Part shown: positions 43,015-52,962 of the stretch, one piece after another | Layout of the letters: each line of letters begins with the position of its first letter | How positions within the stretch are numbered: the stretch's first letter is position 1 | DNA from: Thermolongibacillus altinsuensis | GTDB taxonomy: Bacteria; Bacillota; Bacilli; Bacillales; Anoxybacillaceae | DNA length: 64,000 nucleotides | Assembly (NCBI RefSeq): GCF_004341205.1 | Contig: NZ_SLUL01000003.1 | Span: forward strand, 204,032 to 268,031 | Direction of reading: 5' to 3' | Translations under genes and position numbers: made by a program | Notes under the pieces: generated by a model | The model's input: the letters and a program-made list of their open reading frames with translations, nothing else | What the model was told of the DNA's origin: nothing | The model's database searches: none

Positions 43015-43491
43015 ATGGCAATGGAAAAAGAATATCCGATGACAAAAGCGGGGAAAGAGAAACTAGAGCAAGAACTTGAATATTTAAAAACGGTCAAACG
43101 CAAAGAAGTTGTTGAGCGCATTAAAATTGCGCGCAGTTTTGGCGACTTATCCGAAAACTCAGAGTACGATGCAGCAAAAGATGAACAAGCATTTGTTGAA
43201 TCACGAATTCAAATGCTTGAAAATATGATTCGCAATGCGAAAATTATTGAAGAAGATTTAGAAAGCTCTGATATCGTTTCATTAGGAAGAACGGTTACGT
43301 TTGTTGAGCTTCCAGATGGGGAAGAAGAATCATATACGATCGTTGGAAGCGCTGAAGCGGATCCGTTTGAAGGAAAAATTTCAAACGATTCTCCAATCGC
43401 AAAATCACTGCTTGGAAGACGCGTTGGTGAAGAAGTAACGGTGCAAACACCGGGCGGCGAAATGCTTGTCAAAATCATTGCTGTTAAATAG
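43015..43491 (+). CDS. greA: Transcription elongation factor GreA
   Basis: GreA enters the secondary channel of RNA polymerase and triggers transcript cleavage in stalled complexes. The 158-aa product has the N-terminal coiled-coil hairpin with the acidic tip [16 protein letters not shown] and the C-terminal FKBP-like domain ([33 protein letters not shown]). ATG at 43015 follows AAAAAGGAGTGAAGG; the GTG three codons upstream lies within that site. Confidence 0.97.
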   Translation: MAMEKEYPMTKAGKEKLEQELEYLKTVKRKEVVERIKIARSFGDLSENSEYDAAKDEQAFVESRIQMLENMIRNAKIIEEDLESSDIVSLGRTVTFVELPDGEEESYTIVGSAEADPFEGKISNDSPIAKSLLGRRVGEEVTVQTPGGEMLVKIIAVK

Positions 43492-43503
43492 GTTTTAAAA
43501 TGT

Positions 43504-43538
43504 AACACCTCGTCGACAATGAAGACGAGGTGTTTTTT
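43504..43538 (+). terminator. Intrinsic terminator after greA, overlapping the pbpI ribosome binding site
   Basis: AACACCTCGTC pairs perfectly with GACGAGGTGTT, followed by T6. The 3' arm supplies the GAGGTG that would serve pbpI. Confidence 0.88.
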
Positions 43539-45302
43539 ATGACCAAAAAGCGAATGTTGTTTGTTTTATTCATCATACAAATGATGTTTTTTCTCTTGCT
43601 TGGGCGGCTTGTTCAGCTTCAGCTTGTGAGCACAGAATCGTTTCATGGAATGAACTTAATTGAAGCAAGTGTCGAGCAGCGGACACAGCAAATGATCATT
43701 GATGACGGTCGAGGAATGTTCGTTGATCGAAACGAACAACCGTTAACGTATGACTATATCCCAAGTTTAGTTTTATTCCCGTTTTTAAAGAAAATCGATT
43801 GGCCAATAGAAGAAGTGGCAACCGTTTTGTCTATTTCGAAGCAAACGATCATCGATCAGCTTCATGAGGCAAAAGCGCCATTTATTTTGTTCGTAAACGA
43901 GCAGCCGTTTCGCTTAACGGAACGGCAAATGAAAAAAATTAACGATTTGCGCATTCCAGGAGTGATGGCTGTCAAGAAACAATACCCGCTTGAGCGAAAA
44001 TATGCCCAACATCTCATCGGGTTGCTCGGAGAAAATCAAACATTATTCCAGCAGCGCTATCCCGATAAAAAATTATCGGCGAAAACAAAAATTGGGGTCT
44101 CTGGACTACAAAGTGCTTTTGATGAATTTTTAATTCAAGATGGAGAAACGAAGCTGCTTTACCATGTGGATGGAAGCGGGGAACCGCTATTTGGAATGGA
44201 TGTGAAATATATGGAACAGGCGAATCCTTTTTATCCCATTACCATTCAAACGACGATGGATCGTTCATTGCAAGCGGAAGTTGAAGATATTGTACGAATG
44301 CATGGCATGGAGAAAGGGGCCGTTGTTTTGCTTGATGTACAAACGAGCGATATTTTGGCGCTCATGAGCGTACCGGAAATGGATGAGGACGATCCTTACA
44401 AAGATGGTGCCGCTGAAAATCAAGCATTGCTCCCGCAAATTCCCGGTTCCATTTTTAAAGTGGTTGTTGCTGCGGCTGCTATTGAAAAAGGGCTTGTGCC
44501 ATCTGAACGAACCTTTGACTGCAGCAAAAAAATTAACGGCGAACCTAATGATGAGGATGATGATTCATTTCTTTCGTTTAAAGATAGCTTTGCGGTTAGC
44601 TGCAACAATACGTTTGGAATATTAGGAAAAGAGCTTGTGCAAAAAGAAAACGATATATTGGAGCAATATGCTAAAAAATTAGGCGTTTTTTCTCTTGTCG
44701 GTTGGAATGGCCGTGTGTATCATTTTCATGATTTTCGTCCGCTGTCCGAAGAAAAGAAAGGAACGATTTGGGCAAATGAGCAGGATCAAAAAGTTCCGCT
44801 TGCAATCGCGCAAACCGCAATCGGACAGAAAGATGTTCGCCTTTCCCCGCTAGCGGTTGCCAATATGATGGCAACGATCGCCCGAGGGGGAGAAGTGAAG
44901 CAAGTGCGTGCAGCAAAGAAAATGATGTATAAAAATGGGACGACCTTTTTTGAATTTCAAGAACAAACATTGACCGATGAAACGTTGCAGCGTGATACGA
45001 TCGAACAATTGCAGCAGCTGTTGCGCGAGGTTGTTCAACATCAACGCGGAACAGGTCGAGCCTTTCAATCATTGCCATATTCCGTTGCAGGAAAATCAGG
45101 AACGGCTGAAACAGGCCGGAAAGAGATTGTTAATAAATGGTTTGCGGGCTATTTTCCAAGTGAACAACCGAAATATGCGCTTGTTGTGGTACAATTAGAA
45201 ACAGAGTCGGCTAAGGCGGTGACCAATGCGGTTTTTGCTGATATTGTCCGCGCCATTTATGAGTTGGATCAGCTTCAAGAGAAAGGAAGGGATGAACGGT
45301 GA
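43539..45302 (+). CDS. pbpI: Penicillin-binding protein, transpeptidase (PbpI-like, PBP4b)
   Basis: A 587-aa class B penicillin-binding protein that cross-links peptidoglycan outside the membrane. One N-terminal transmembrane helix (FVLFIIQMMFFLLLGRLVQL) is followed by a dimerisation region and the transpeptidase domain with SIFK (304-307), SCN (354-356) and KSGTAETG (519-526). The gene order greA-pbpI-yrrS matches B. subtilis yrrR (pbpI), a sporulation-phase PBP. The ATG directly follows a terminator stem. It overlaps yrrS by four bases. Confidence 0.92.
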   Translation: MTKKRMLFVLFIIQMMFFLLLGRLVQLQLVSTESFHGMNLIEASVEQRTQQMIIDDGRGMFVDRNEQPLTYDYIPSLVLFPFLKKIDWPIEEVATVLSISKQTIIDQLHEAKAPFILFVNEQPFRLTERQMKKINDLRIPGVMAVKKQYPLERKYAQHLIGLLGENQTLFQQRYPDKKLSAKTKIGVSGLQSAFDEFLIQDGETKLLYHVDGSGEPLFGMDVKYMEQANPFYPITIQTTMDRSLQAEVEDIVRMHGMEKGAVVLLDVQTSDILALMSVPEMDEDDPYKDGAAENQALLPQIPGSIFKVVVAAAAIEKGLVPSERTFDCSKKINGEPNDEDDDSFLSFKDSFAVSCNNTFGILGKELVQKENDILEQYAKKLGVFSLVGWNGRVYHFHDFRPLSEEKKGTIWANEQDQKVPLAIAQTAIGQKDVRLSPLAVANMMATIARGGEVKQVRAAKKMMYKNGTTFFEFQEQTLTDETLQRDTIEQLQQLLREVVQHQRGTGRAFQSLPYSVAGKSGTAETGRKEIVNKWFAGYFPSEQPKYALVVVQLETESAKAVTNAVFADIVRAIYELDQLQEKGRDER

Positions 45303-45916
45303 AACAGACGAAAACAAACAGCCGCTTTGCACAAAGATCGAAACAGAGAAAAGTAAATCGTATTTTAAATACATTGATCACTTTTGTATTTGCGCTTATT
45401 TTATTTTTCGGATGGAAGTTGTTTTTTTCGGATGAGCACCGTGTAGAAAAAACAGCCACAGAAGAAAAAGCGACTGTCGAACAAATGACAAAAAATGAAG
45501 ATGAGTTTGAAATTGGACAGAAACAAGAAGATGAAGAGAAAGATGAAGAGAAAGATGAAGAAGCGGAAGAACAAGAGGTAGAAGAAATCACGATCGATGA
45601 TCCGAATTCGAACGTCATTCGCGAGATCGTCAATCCGTCATGGGAGCCGATCGGAACAACGCAAACAGAACCACACGTGACAACCTTTGATGAAAACTCC
45701 GTCGATTGGAAAGAAATGATTGACGCGATTAGCTATGCGACAGGAATTCCTTCTTCGGACATGATTGTTTGGTTTATTGGAAACAATGGACCGAATAAAG
45801 CGGTCGCAACGATTTCAACAAAAGATCAAAGCGAACATTACAAAGTATTTATTGAATGGGTCACGGAGCAAGGATGGAAACCGACAAAAGTTCAACAATT
45901 AAGAAATCGCGAGTAG
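45299..45916 (+). CDS. yrrS: DUF1510 membrane protein (YrrS)
   Basis: A 205-aa single-pass protein: basic N terminus (RSKQRKVNR), one helix (TLITFVFALILFFGWKLFF), a long acidic low-complexity linker with repeated DEEKDEE, and a C-terminal soluble DUF1510 domain (VDWKEMIDAISYATGIP, VFIEWVTEQGWKPTKVQQL). Its GTG overlaps the pbpI stop, as in B. subtilis where yrrS and pbpI are co-transcribed in sporulation. Biochemical role unknown. Confidence 0.88.
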   Translation: MKQTKTNSRFAQRSKQRKVNRILNTLITFVFALILFFGWKLFFSDEHRVEKTATEEKATVEQMTKNEDEFEIGQKQEDEEKDEEKDEEAEEQEVEEITIDDPNSNVIREIVNPSWEPIGTTQTEPHVTTFDENSVDWKEMIDAISYATGIPSSDMIVWFIGNNGPNKAVATISTKDQSEHYKVFIEWVTEQGWKPTKVQQLRNRE

Positions 45917-45944
45917 AGCGCCTTATATGGCGCTCTTTTATCGT
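45915..45944. terminator. Terminator between convergent yrrS and yrzA
   Basis: AGAGCGCC pairs with GGCGCTCT around TTATAT, followed by T-rich sequence. Confidence 0.82.
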
Positions 45945-46147
45945 TTTTTTGCTTTAAAATGGACGACCGCGCTGTAAAAACGCTGTCCGTTTTCCGCTAC
46001 ATGCATTTGATGAGAAACGTGATGCACCTCAAGCAAAATGGCTTTATTATGTTCAATTTGCTCGTTAATTTTTTTCTCCAACGTTGCTAAATCGTCTGCT
46101 TCAAAAAACTCAATTTTATCTTCAATTAAGTCAAATGACAAATTCAT
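45938..46147 (-). CDS. yrzA: DUF2536 protein (YrzA)
   Basis: A 69-aa soluble protein: FDLIEDKIEFFEADDLATLE, KINEQIEHNKAILLEVHHVS and FYSAVVHFKAKKR. The pattern and the position next to yrrS match B. subtilis YrzA (DUF2536), function unknown. On the minus strand AAAAGGAGG stands seven bases before the ATG, a very strong site. Confidence 0.85.
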   Translation of the reverse strand: MNLSFDLIEDKIEFFEADDLATLEKKINEQIEHNKAILLEVHHVSHQMHVAENGQRFYSAVVHFKAKKR

Positions 46148-46344
46148 CGTCTTACCTCCTTTTGGCGCATGGTTTTACATCAATGGAAGTGGTGTTTTCA
46201 TTCAGGGAATGACAGAAAAGCGGTCTTCTATTCATGATGAGATATGTCGGAAACTCAACTTGAATCTATATAGTCTAACACATTTCAATTGAAGAAAAGA
46301 AAAAGTTATGATAGATTAAGAACAGCTTTAGTTTTAATTCATAG

Positions 46345-46385
46345 TATACTTATAGGAATTATAAAAATTATTGGAGCGTGACAAC
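46345..46385 (+). promoter_or_regulatory. Promoter region of the yrrT operon with possible CymR site
   Basis: TATACT (46345-46350) can serve as -10; no good -35 is seen. Directly after it comes AT-rich GGAATTATAAAAATTATTGG, which contains the GGAATT and ATTGG elements common in CymR sites. The operon is a CymR target in B. subtilis. The site itself is inference. Confidence 0.35.
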
Positions 46386-47027
46386 ATGGGAAGAGAATTT
46401 GTTGACTTATTTACAACATGGGCAGATTCATATGATCAATCTGTAAGCGGACACGACGATGAATATCGTGAAGTGTTTGAGCGATATGATGACATTTTAA
46501 ATACAGTTGCTGAAAAGGCTGGAAACGTTGTATTAGAATTTGGAGTCGGAACAGGAAATTTAACGAAAAAGCTGCTTGAAAGAGGAAAAAAAGTGTATGG
46601 AATTGATCCTTCTGCACCGATGCGCGAAAAAGCGCTTGAAAAGCTAGGAGACAGCGTTTCGATTCAAGATGGCGACTTTTTAAACTTTCCATTGCCAGAT
46701 GAACCAATCGACACGATTGTCAGCACATATGCGTTCCATCATTTGACCGATGAAGAAAAAGAACAAGCGATTGGCAAGTATGGAAAGTTGCTGTGCAAAG
46801 GTGGTAAAATAGTGTTTGCTGATACAGCCTTTGCCGATCAAGAAGCGTTTAAGCAAATGATTATCGAGGCGAAAGAACGCGGTTTTTATCAATTAGCTGA
46901 AGATTTAGAGCGCGAGTATTATACAACGTTGCCAGCGCTTGAAAAAATGTTTACAAAACACGGTTTTTCTGTTACATTTACATCGCTTAACCGCTTCGTT
47001 TGGTTAATGGAGGCTGTCAAACAATAA
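46386..47027 (+). CDS. yrrT: SAM-dependent methyltransferase YrrT
   Basis: A 213-aa class I methyltransferase, exactly the length of B. subtilis YrrT. It has [21 protein letters not shown] (SAM loop), [14 protein letters not shown], and [17 protein letters not shown]. In B. subtilis it heads the operon that recycles methionine-derived homocysteine to cysteine, and it is thought to use SAM. ATG at 46386 follows GGAGCGTG; the ATG five codons upstream has no site. mtnN follows 18 bases downstream. Confidence 0.92.
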   Translation: MGREFVDLFTTWADSYDQSVSGHDDEYREVFERYDDILNTVAEKAGNVVLEFGVGTGNLTKKLLERGKKVYGIDPSAPMREKALEKLGDSVSIQDGDFLNFPLPDEPIDTIVSTYAFHHLTDEEKEQAIGKYGKLLCKGGKIVFADTAFADQEAFKQMIIEAKERGFYQLAEDLEREYYTTLPALEKMFTKHGFSVTFTSLNRFVWLMEAVKQ

Positions 47028-47045
47028 TTGAAAGAGGTCGAAATG

Positions 47046-47747
47046 ATGAAAGTAGCAATTATTGGGGCGATGGAAGAAGAAGTTGCCATCTTACGTGAAA
47101 AGATAGCCGATCGTCAAGAAACGACGATTGCCAATTGTCAATTTTCTACAGGGACATTAGACGGCGTTGACGTCATTTTATTAAAGTCAGGAATTGGAAA
47201 AGTCAATGCGGCGATGTCGACAACGATTTTGCTTGAGCGATTTAAGCCAGATGTTGTAATCAATACAGGTTCAGCGGGAGGATTTTTATCATCACTAAAC
47301 GTTGGCGATATTGTCATCTCGACAGAAGTTGTTCATCACGATGTGGATGTAACGGCATTTGGATACGCATACGGGCAAGTGCCGGGCATGCCTGCTCGCT
47401 ATGCGGCTGATGAGAAATTGATTGAAATAGCAGAAAAAAGTGCAGAACAAATTCGTGATGTTCAAGTTGCAAAAGGATTGATTGCGACAGGCGATTCGTT
47501 TATGAACGATCCTGCGCGCGTCGAATTCGTTCGCAAGCAAATTCCAGAGTTATATGCCGTGGAAATGGAAGCGGCAGCGATTGCGCAAGTATGCTTCCAA
47601 TTCGGCGTTCCATTTGTGATTATTCGCGCGCTTTCCGATATTGCCGGCAAAGAATCGAACGTTTCTTTTGAACAGTTTTTGCATAAAGCAGCGCTTCATT
47701 CTTCACAGCTCGTGCAAGCGATGGTCAACGAGTTAAAACGTTCATAG
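47046..47747 (+). CDS. mtnN: 5'-methylthioadenosine/S-adenosylhomocysteine nucleosidase
   Basis: MtnN splits adenine from S-adenosylhomocysteine and methylthioadenosine, feeding homocysteine recycling. The 233-aa product has [15 protein letters not shown] with the catalytic Glu, [21 protein letters not shown] and [10 protein letters not shown] with the catalytic Asp. Two adjacent ATGs follow AAAGAGGT; the second (47046) has the better spacing. It ends at a short terminator before mccA. Confidence 0.96.
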   Translation: MKVAIIGAMEEEVAILREKIADRQETTIANCQFSTGTLDGVDVILLKSGIGKVNAAMSTTILLERFKPDVVINTGSAGGFLSSLNVGDIVISTEVVHHDVDVTAFGYAYGQVPGMPARYAADEKLIEIAEKSAEQIRDVQVAKGLIATGDSFMNDPARVEFVRKQIPELYAVEMEAAAIAQVCFQFGVPFVIIRALSDIAGKESNVSFEQFLHKAALHSSQLVQAMVNELKRS

Positions 47748-47771
47748 GAGAGGGAATGCTCTCTCCTTTTT
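47746..47771 (+). terminator. Hairpin after mtnN
   Basis: AGGAGAG pairs with CTCTCCT, followed by T5. It lies inside the yrrT-mccB operon, so it may attenuate rather than end transcription. Confidence 0.65.
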
Positions 47772-47795
47772 GCATATCATAAAAGGAGTGACAAC

Positions 47796-49854
<2,059 letters not shown>

Positions 49855-49859
49855 ATTAC

Positions 49860-49919
49860 ATTCCCCACTTCTTCCCTCGCTGTGATACATTGAGAAAAGA
49901 AGTGAGGGAAGTGGGGAAT
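49860..49919. repeat. Long inverted repeat before yrhC
   Basis: ATTCCCCACTTC-TTC-CCTC on the left pairs with GAGGGAAGTGGGGAAT on the right, about 16 bp with a three-base insertion, across a 25-base loop. No T-run follows. The right arm contains the purine-rich sequence that serves as ribosome binding site for yrhC. Confidence 0.75.
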
Positions 49920-49923
49920 CCAT

Positions 49924-50172
49924 ATGAGCGAAAAAGAGAAAAAAGATTTGCGAGACAAAGCAAATGATTATCAAACATATAGTGTCGTTTTGCTTGCGTT
50001 AAGCGCATTGCTTTATCTCGGCACGATTATTCCAGGTGCTTTAGCAGCGGAACAAAAACCGTTTGTCCTGATCATTGTTGGACTATTTTTGGGTGTTTCG
50101 CTTTATTTTTTGAATCGCTCCTTCACATATGTTCGCGTGTTAAAAGATGAAGACGATTCAATGACATTGTAA
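49924..50172 (+). CDS. yrhC: YrhC-family membrane protein
   Basis: An 82-aa protein with an acidic-basic N terminus and two hydrophobic helices (VVLLALSALLYLGTIIPG and FVLIIVGLFLGVSLYFL). Size, topology and position after mccB match B. subtilis YrhC, of unknown function. The ATG follows the purine-rich right arm of an inverted repeat. Confidence 0.82.
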   Translation: MSEKEKKDLRDKANDYQTYSVVLLALSALLYLGTIIPGALAAEQKPFVLIIVGLFLGVSLYFLNRSFTYVRVLKDEDDSMTL

Positions 50173-50254
50173 CAAATTGTTCAAAAATGCCTGCCGCAAA
50201 CGCTTTCTCCTCCATGTACAATAAAAGAAAAGAGGGAAAAGGGAGGAAAAAGCG

Positions 50255-50338
50255 ATGTTTGCGATTACCATGGCGCTAGTTATTACAGCAACGATTGCGT
50301 TAGTTATTACAGCTGAAGTGAGCGTAGAAGCAAAATAA
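50255..50338 (+). CDS. Hydrophobic 27-aa peptide with internal duplication
   Basis: A very short frame with a strong AAAAGGGAGGAAAAAGCG site before the ATG and a perfect terminator overlapping its stop codon. The peptide is one hydrophobic helix containing ALVITA twice, encoded by an 18-bp DNA repeat with period 24, and ends SVEAK. B. subtilis has yrzI at this map position, but I see no YrzI-like sequence. Function unknown; a membrane micro-protein is the most that can be said. Confidence 0.55.
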   Translation: MFAITMALVITATIALVITAEVSVEAK

Positions 50339-50371
50339 ACCAAGCGTAAACAGGAACGCTTGGTTTTTTTT
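50338..50371 (+). terminator. Intrinsic terminator between the core genome and the cas operon
   Basis: AACCAAGCGT pairs perfectly with ACGCTTGGTT around eight bases, followed by T6 or more. Confidence 0.92.
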
Positions 50372-50403
50372 GTTGCATTTTTCTCCAAAATCTTACTTTT
50401 TTG

Positions 50404-50432
50404 TTTATAATTCTACTTTTTCATGGTATATT
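50404..50432 (+). promoter_or_regulatory. Possible promoter of the cas operon
   Basis: TTTATA (50404-50409) and TATATT (50427-50432) with a 17-bp spacer in a very AT-rich stretch before cas6. A second candidate -10, TATAAT at 50406-50411, has no -35. Weak evidence. Confidence 0.35.
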
Positions 50433-50455
50433 TTTCTTATATTAGGAGGGATTTT

Positions 50456-51187
50456 ATGAGGTTTTCTTGTTTTTTTCGCGTAAGCAAAATTCCTATTTGT
50501 TATCGAATGGCAATTGTATCAATCATTAAGGAGGCGTTACGAACATCGAATCAGGAATACTGCAACTATTTTTATTCTGAAAAAAGACAAAAAACAAAGC
50601 CTTTTGTTTTTTCTGTTTACTTAAAAAACTTTAAGATTATGGGCGATGAAATACATTTAGATGGGATGAATGTTACGTTTAGCTCTCCAGACTATGAATT
50701 TTTAATGCATTTATATAATGGGCTACAGCAGAAAAAAACATTTTTTTATAAAGAATACGAGTTTAGAAAAGAAAATGTTCGATTGTTGAAAGAAAAGCAG
50801 TTTCGAAGTTCAACAGTTGTTTTTCGAACGTTGTCCCCGATATTAGTTGAGGACGAACATGGTGCCCCTGTTTCACCAGATCAAGTTGATTATCCAAAGC
50901 ATTTGAATTATTTAGCAAACCTCATTTTATTTGAGTATCGAGGGAAAGGATTGCAAAGTCCTCTTTCCGTTCGTCCGTTACGTTATAAGAAAATAGTGGT
51001 AAAAGAATCGAATCATCAGTTTGCAGAAGAAAAAGGAGACAATTGTTATCTATATTTTACTGCATATCATGGACAATTTATCGTTCAAGGACATCCTGAA
51101 GATTTACAATTATTGTACCAGCTTGGTCTGTCAAAAAGGCGTAATCAAGGTTTTGGACAGCTTGAGGTTGAGGAGGTGAGGGGATGA
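50456..51187 (+). CDS. cas6: CRISPR-associated endoribonuclease Cas6
   Basis: Cas6 cuts the array transcript within each repeat to give crRNAs. The 243-aa product has the RAMP fold: KTKPFVFSVYL after the first helix and the C-terminal glycine-rich loop LGLSKRRNQGFG. In many Cas6 proteins the catalytic His stands just before the KPFTFS stretch; here that position reads FYSEKRQ and the first His is residue 67, so Tyr/Lys/Arg may act instead. ATG at 50456 has TTAGGAGGG upstream. It is the first gene of the operon and overlaps cas8b1 by four bases. Confidence 0.9.
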   Translation: MRFSCFFRVSKIPICYRMAIVSIIKEALRTSNQEYCNYFYSEKRQKTKPFVFSVYLKNFKIMGDEIHLDGMNVTFSSPDYEFLMHLYNGLQQKKTFFYKEYEFRKENVRLLKEKQFRSSTVVFRTLSPILVEDEHGAPVSPDQVDYPKHLNYLANLILFEYRGKGLQSPLSVRPLRYKKIVVKESNHQFAEEKGDNCYLYFTAYHGQFIVQGHPEDLQLLYQLGLSKRRNQGFGQLEVEEVRG

Positions 51188-52962
51188 AAGTAGAACTTCG
51201 TATGGGAGAATGGATGATTACAATGGGACTCGTCGGACTTTACCGAGTGTTTGAGTACGGACTTAAACATGAAATCATTGCTCCTCAGTACAAAAACAGC
51301 ATCGTTGTTCAACCGTGGGGATTAGAGCTCGACATTAACGTGCTTCCACAGTTGCCGAAAGCGTATTTTTTGTACTTGCTCGATGAATATAGTGTCGCGA
51401 AACGAGAATGTGAGAAATTACAGCTTTACATAAAGCAGGCACAAAAAGAGGAGCAATTTAAATATGCCTTATCAACCATCAAAGAAACGATGAACAACAC
51501 AGGAAAAAAAGCACTCAAGTATTTTTCTCACGAACAATTAGAAAATGTTTTAGAAACGTTAAAGCTAATAAAAAAATACGAGAATTTGAATGATTTAGTA
51601 GCTTGCGTGAATACCTTTCAAGCCATTATTCATGAACCAAAAATTAACGAGAAGCTTACTCTCAATTATTTTAAAGCGGCGATATTAAAATCGTTTTTTG
51701 GACAAGTTTCTTTTCTGAATGTGTCTAAAAACAGCCTAGATTTAGAAGGACATATCGAAGAATTTCAAAAGGATTATGTTACACCGGCATTTTATGATTT
51801 AAGATTTGAACAAGTGTTAGCGAGCGCACAGTCTTCCGAGGAAATTATGACGTTTTTGGATGATCATAAAAATTATCAGCCTTTTAGAGCTTTAAAAAAG
51901 GCATGGAAAGCAAAAACACTAGAAGATATTCAGTCTGATGCGAAGAACATAATGAACAAATGTCTGCTTTTGTCTGATCATGTTGCCTTTTACAACTTTG
52001 AGGAAATGGTGTTCTCACCAATCGGAGTAGCAAAGAATAATGCGTTCAATTTTAACTGGAATCTTGAAGATCGACAGCCTAAACCGATTTGTTCTTTGGC
52101 GAAATTGGTGTTATTTTTTGCACCCGCAGGAGCGGCCATCTACTTGAAAAAAGAAGGATTCGATGAACAAAGTGAGTATCGCACTTATGCTGGATTTGTC
52201 CAAACGGATGCTACTTTCTCGGAAATTTTACAAAAAAATAATCATTTTAAGCAATTAAAACAACAGAAAGAACCGTTTGACCAGATTGTTAGCAAACTAG
52301 TGCAAAGCGTAACAAAAGAAGCGCAGTATGTAACAGATCATTTATTTTTCTTGGAGTTTTCCTCTGACTATGACAGCAAAAAAACCCACTTGCATTATTA
52401 TCATTTGCCATTGTATTTAGCTCACTATTTTCGACAGTACGGTAATAAGTTGGATTATATTCAACCTTATGAATACCGTGAACATTTTGTTCAATATGTT
52501 CTGCGCGGCGCAGACCCTGCTATTGTCATTTATAAATATTTGCGTTATTGCATTGAAAAAGGATATTCACATATCGGCCCATACATCGCTGTTCGGGAAA
52601 GGAATCGAATTATGCAGTTGAAAAAAGGAGTGAAAGATATGTCAAGTACAGATAAACGAGTCAGTGCATTGTTTCGAAGTGGTCAAGAGATTCGTGCAGC
52701 TTTCATGCAAGCGGCAAACGGTTCGGACAAAAAAGTAATGAGCATTGCGTATCGTCTGCTGAATGCAGCGAAGGCAGGAAATAAAGAGAGCTTTATGGAT
52801 GCGCTTCTTCGCATACACATGTCGGTTGATCGACCGATTGCACCTATTTTTTTAAATGCTTTACATGAGAGGGACTTAGATTTTTCTACTGTTGCAAACG
52901 CATTCATTTCCGGATTATTATCTACTAACTTTAAAGAAGAACAGGAGGACGTTGTATCATGA
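51184..52962 (+). CDS. cas8b1: Type I-B Cascade large subunit Cas8b1 (Cst1 family)
   Basis: The large subunit of the crRNA-guided complex, expected to recognise the PAM and help recruit Cas3. The 592-aa product starts MKVELRMGEWMITMGLVGLYRV, the typical opening of Cst1/Cas8b1 (Tneap) proteins, and lies between cas6 and cas7. No clear zinc finger is seen. Its last 107 codons form a separate helical domain with their own ATG and ribosome binding site (see the Cas11 entry). ATGA overlaps join it to cas6 and to cas7. The family is highly divergent; identification rests on the N terminus, size and context. Confidence 0.88.
   Translation: MKVELRMGEWMITMGLVGLYRVFEYGLKHEIIAPQYKNSIVVQPWGLELDINVLPQLPKAYFLYLLDEYSVAKRECEKLQLYIKQAQKEEQFKYALSTIKETMNNTGKKALKYFSHEQLENVLETLKLIKKYENLNDLVACVNTFQAIIHEPKINEKLTLNYFKAAILKSFFGQVSFLNVSKNSLDLEGHIEEFQKDYVTPAFYDLRFEQVLASAQSSEEIMTFLDDHKNYQPFRALKKAWKAKTLEDIQSDAKNIMNKCLLLSDHVAFYNFEEMVFSPIGVAKNNAFNFNWNLEDRQPKPICSLAKLVLFFAPAGAAIYLKKEGFDEQSEYRTYAGFVQTDATFSEILQKNNHFKQLKQQKEPFDQIVSKLVQSVTKEAQYVTDHLFFLEFSSDYDSKKTHLHYYHLPLYLAHYFRQYGNKLDYIQPYEYREHFVQYVLRGADPAIVIYKYLRYCIEKGYSHIGPYIAVRERNRIMQLKKGVKDMSSTDKRVSALFRSGQEIRAAFMQAANGSDKKVMSIAYRLLNAAKAGNKESFMDALLRIHMSVDRPIAPIFLNALHERDLDFSTVANAFISGLLSTNFKEEQEDVVS
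52639..52962 (+). CDS. cas11b: Predicted internal small subunit Cas11b, in frame within cas8b1
   Basis: An ATG in the cas8b1 frame at 52639 is preceded by AAAAAAGGAGTGAAAGAT, the best ribosome binding site in the operon and not needed for Cas8b1 itself. Translation from it gives 107 aa, starting MSSTDKRVSALFRSGQEI, all helical in appearance, which fits the size and fold of Cas11 small subunits. Internal translation of Cas11 from cas8 is established for types I-B, I-C and I-D. That this organism uses the start is inference. Confidence 0.75.
   Translation: MSSTDKRVSALFRSGQEIRAAFMQAANGSDKKVMSIAYRLLNAAKAGNKESFMDALLRIHMSVDRPIAPIFLNALHERDLDFSTVANAFISGLLSTNFKEEQEDVVS

Noticed and set aside
51184..52962. 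Reading cas8b1 as a type III or stand-alone effector gene
   Set aside because: No cas10, no HD or Palm motifs; the Cst2-type Cas7, Cas5 and Cas3 around it define subtype I-B.
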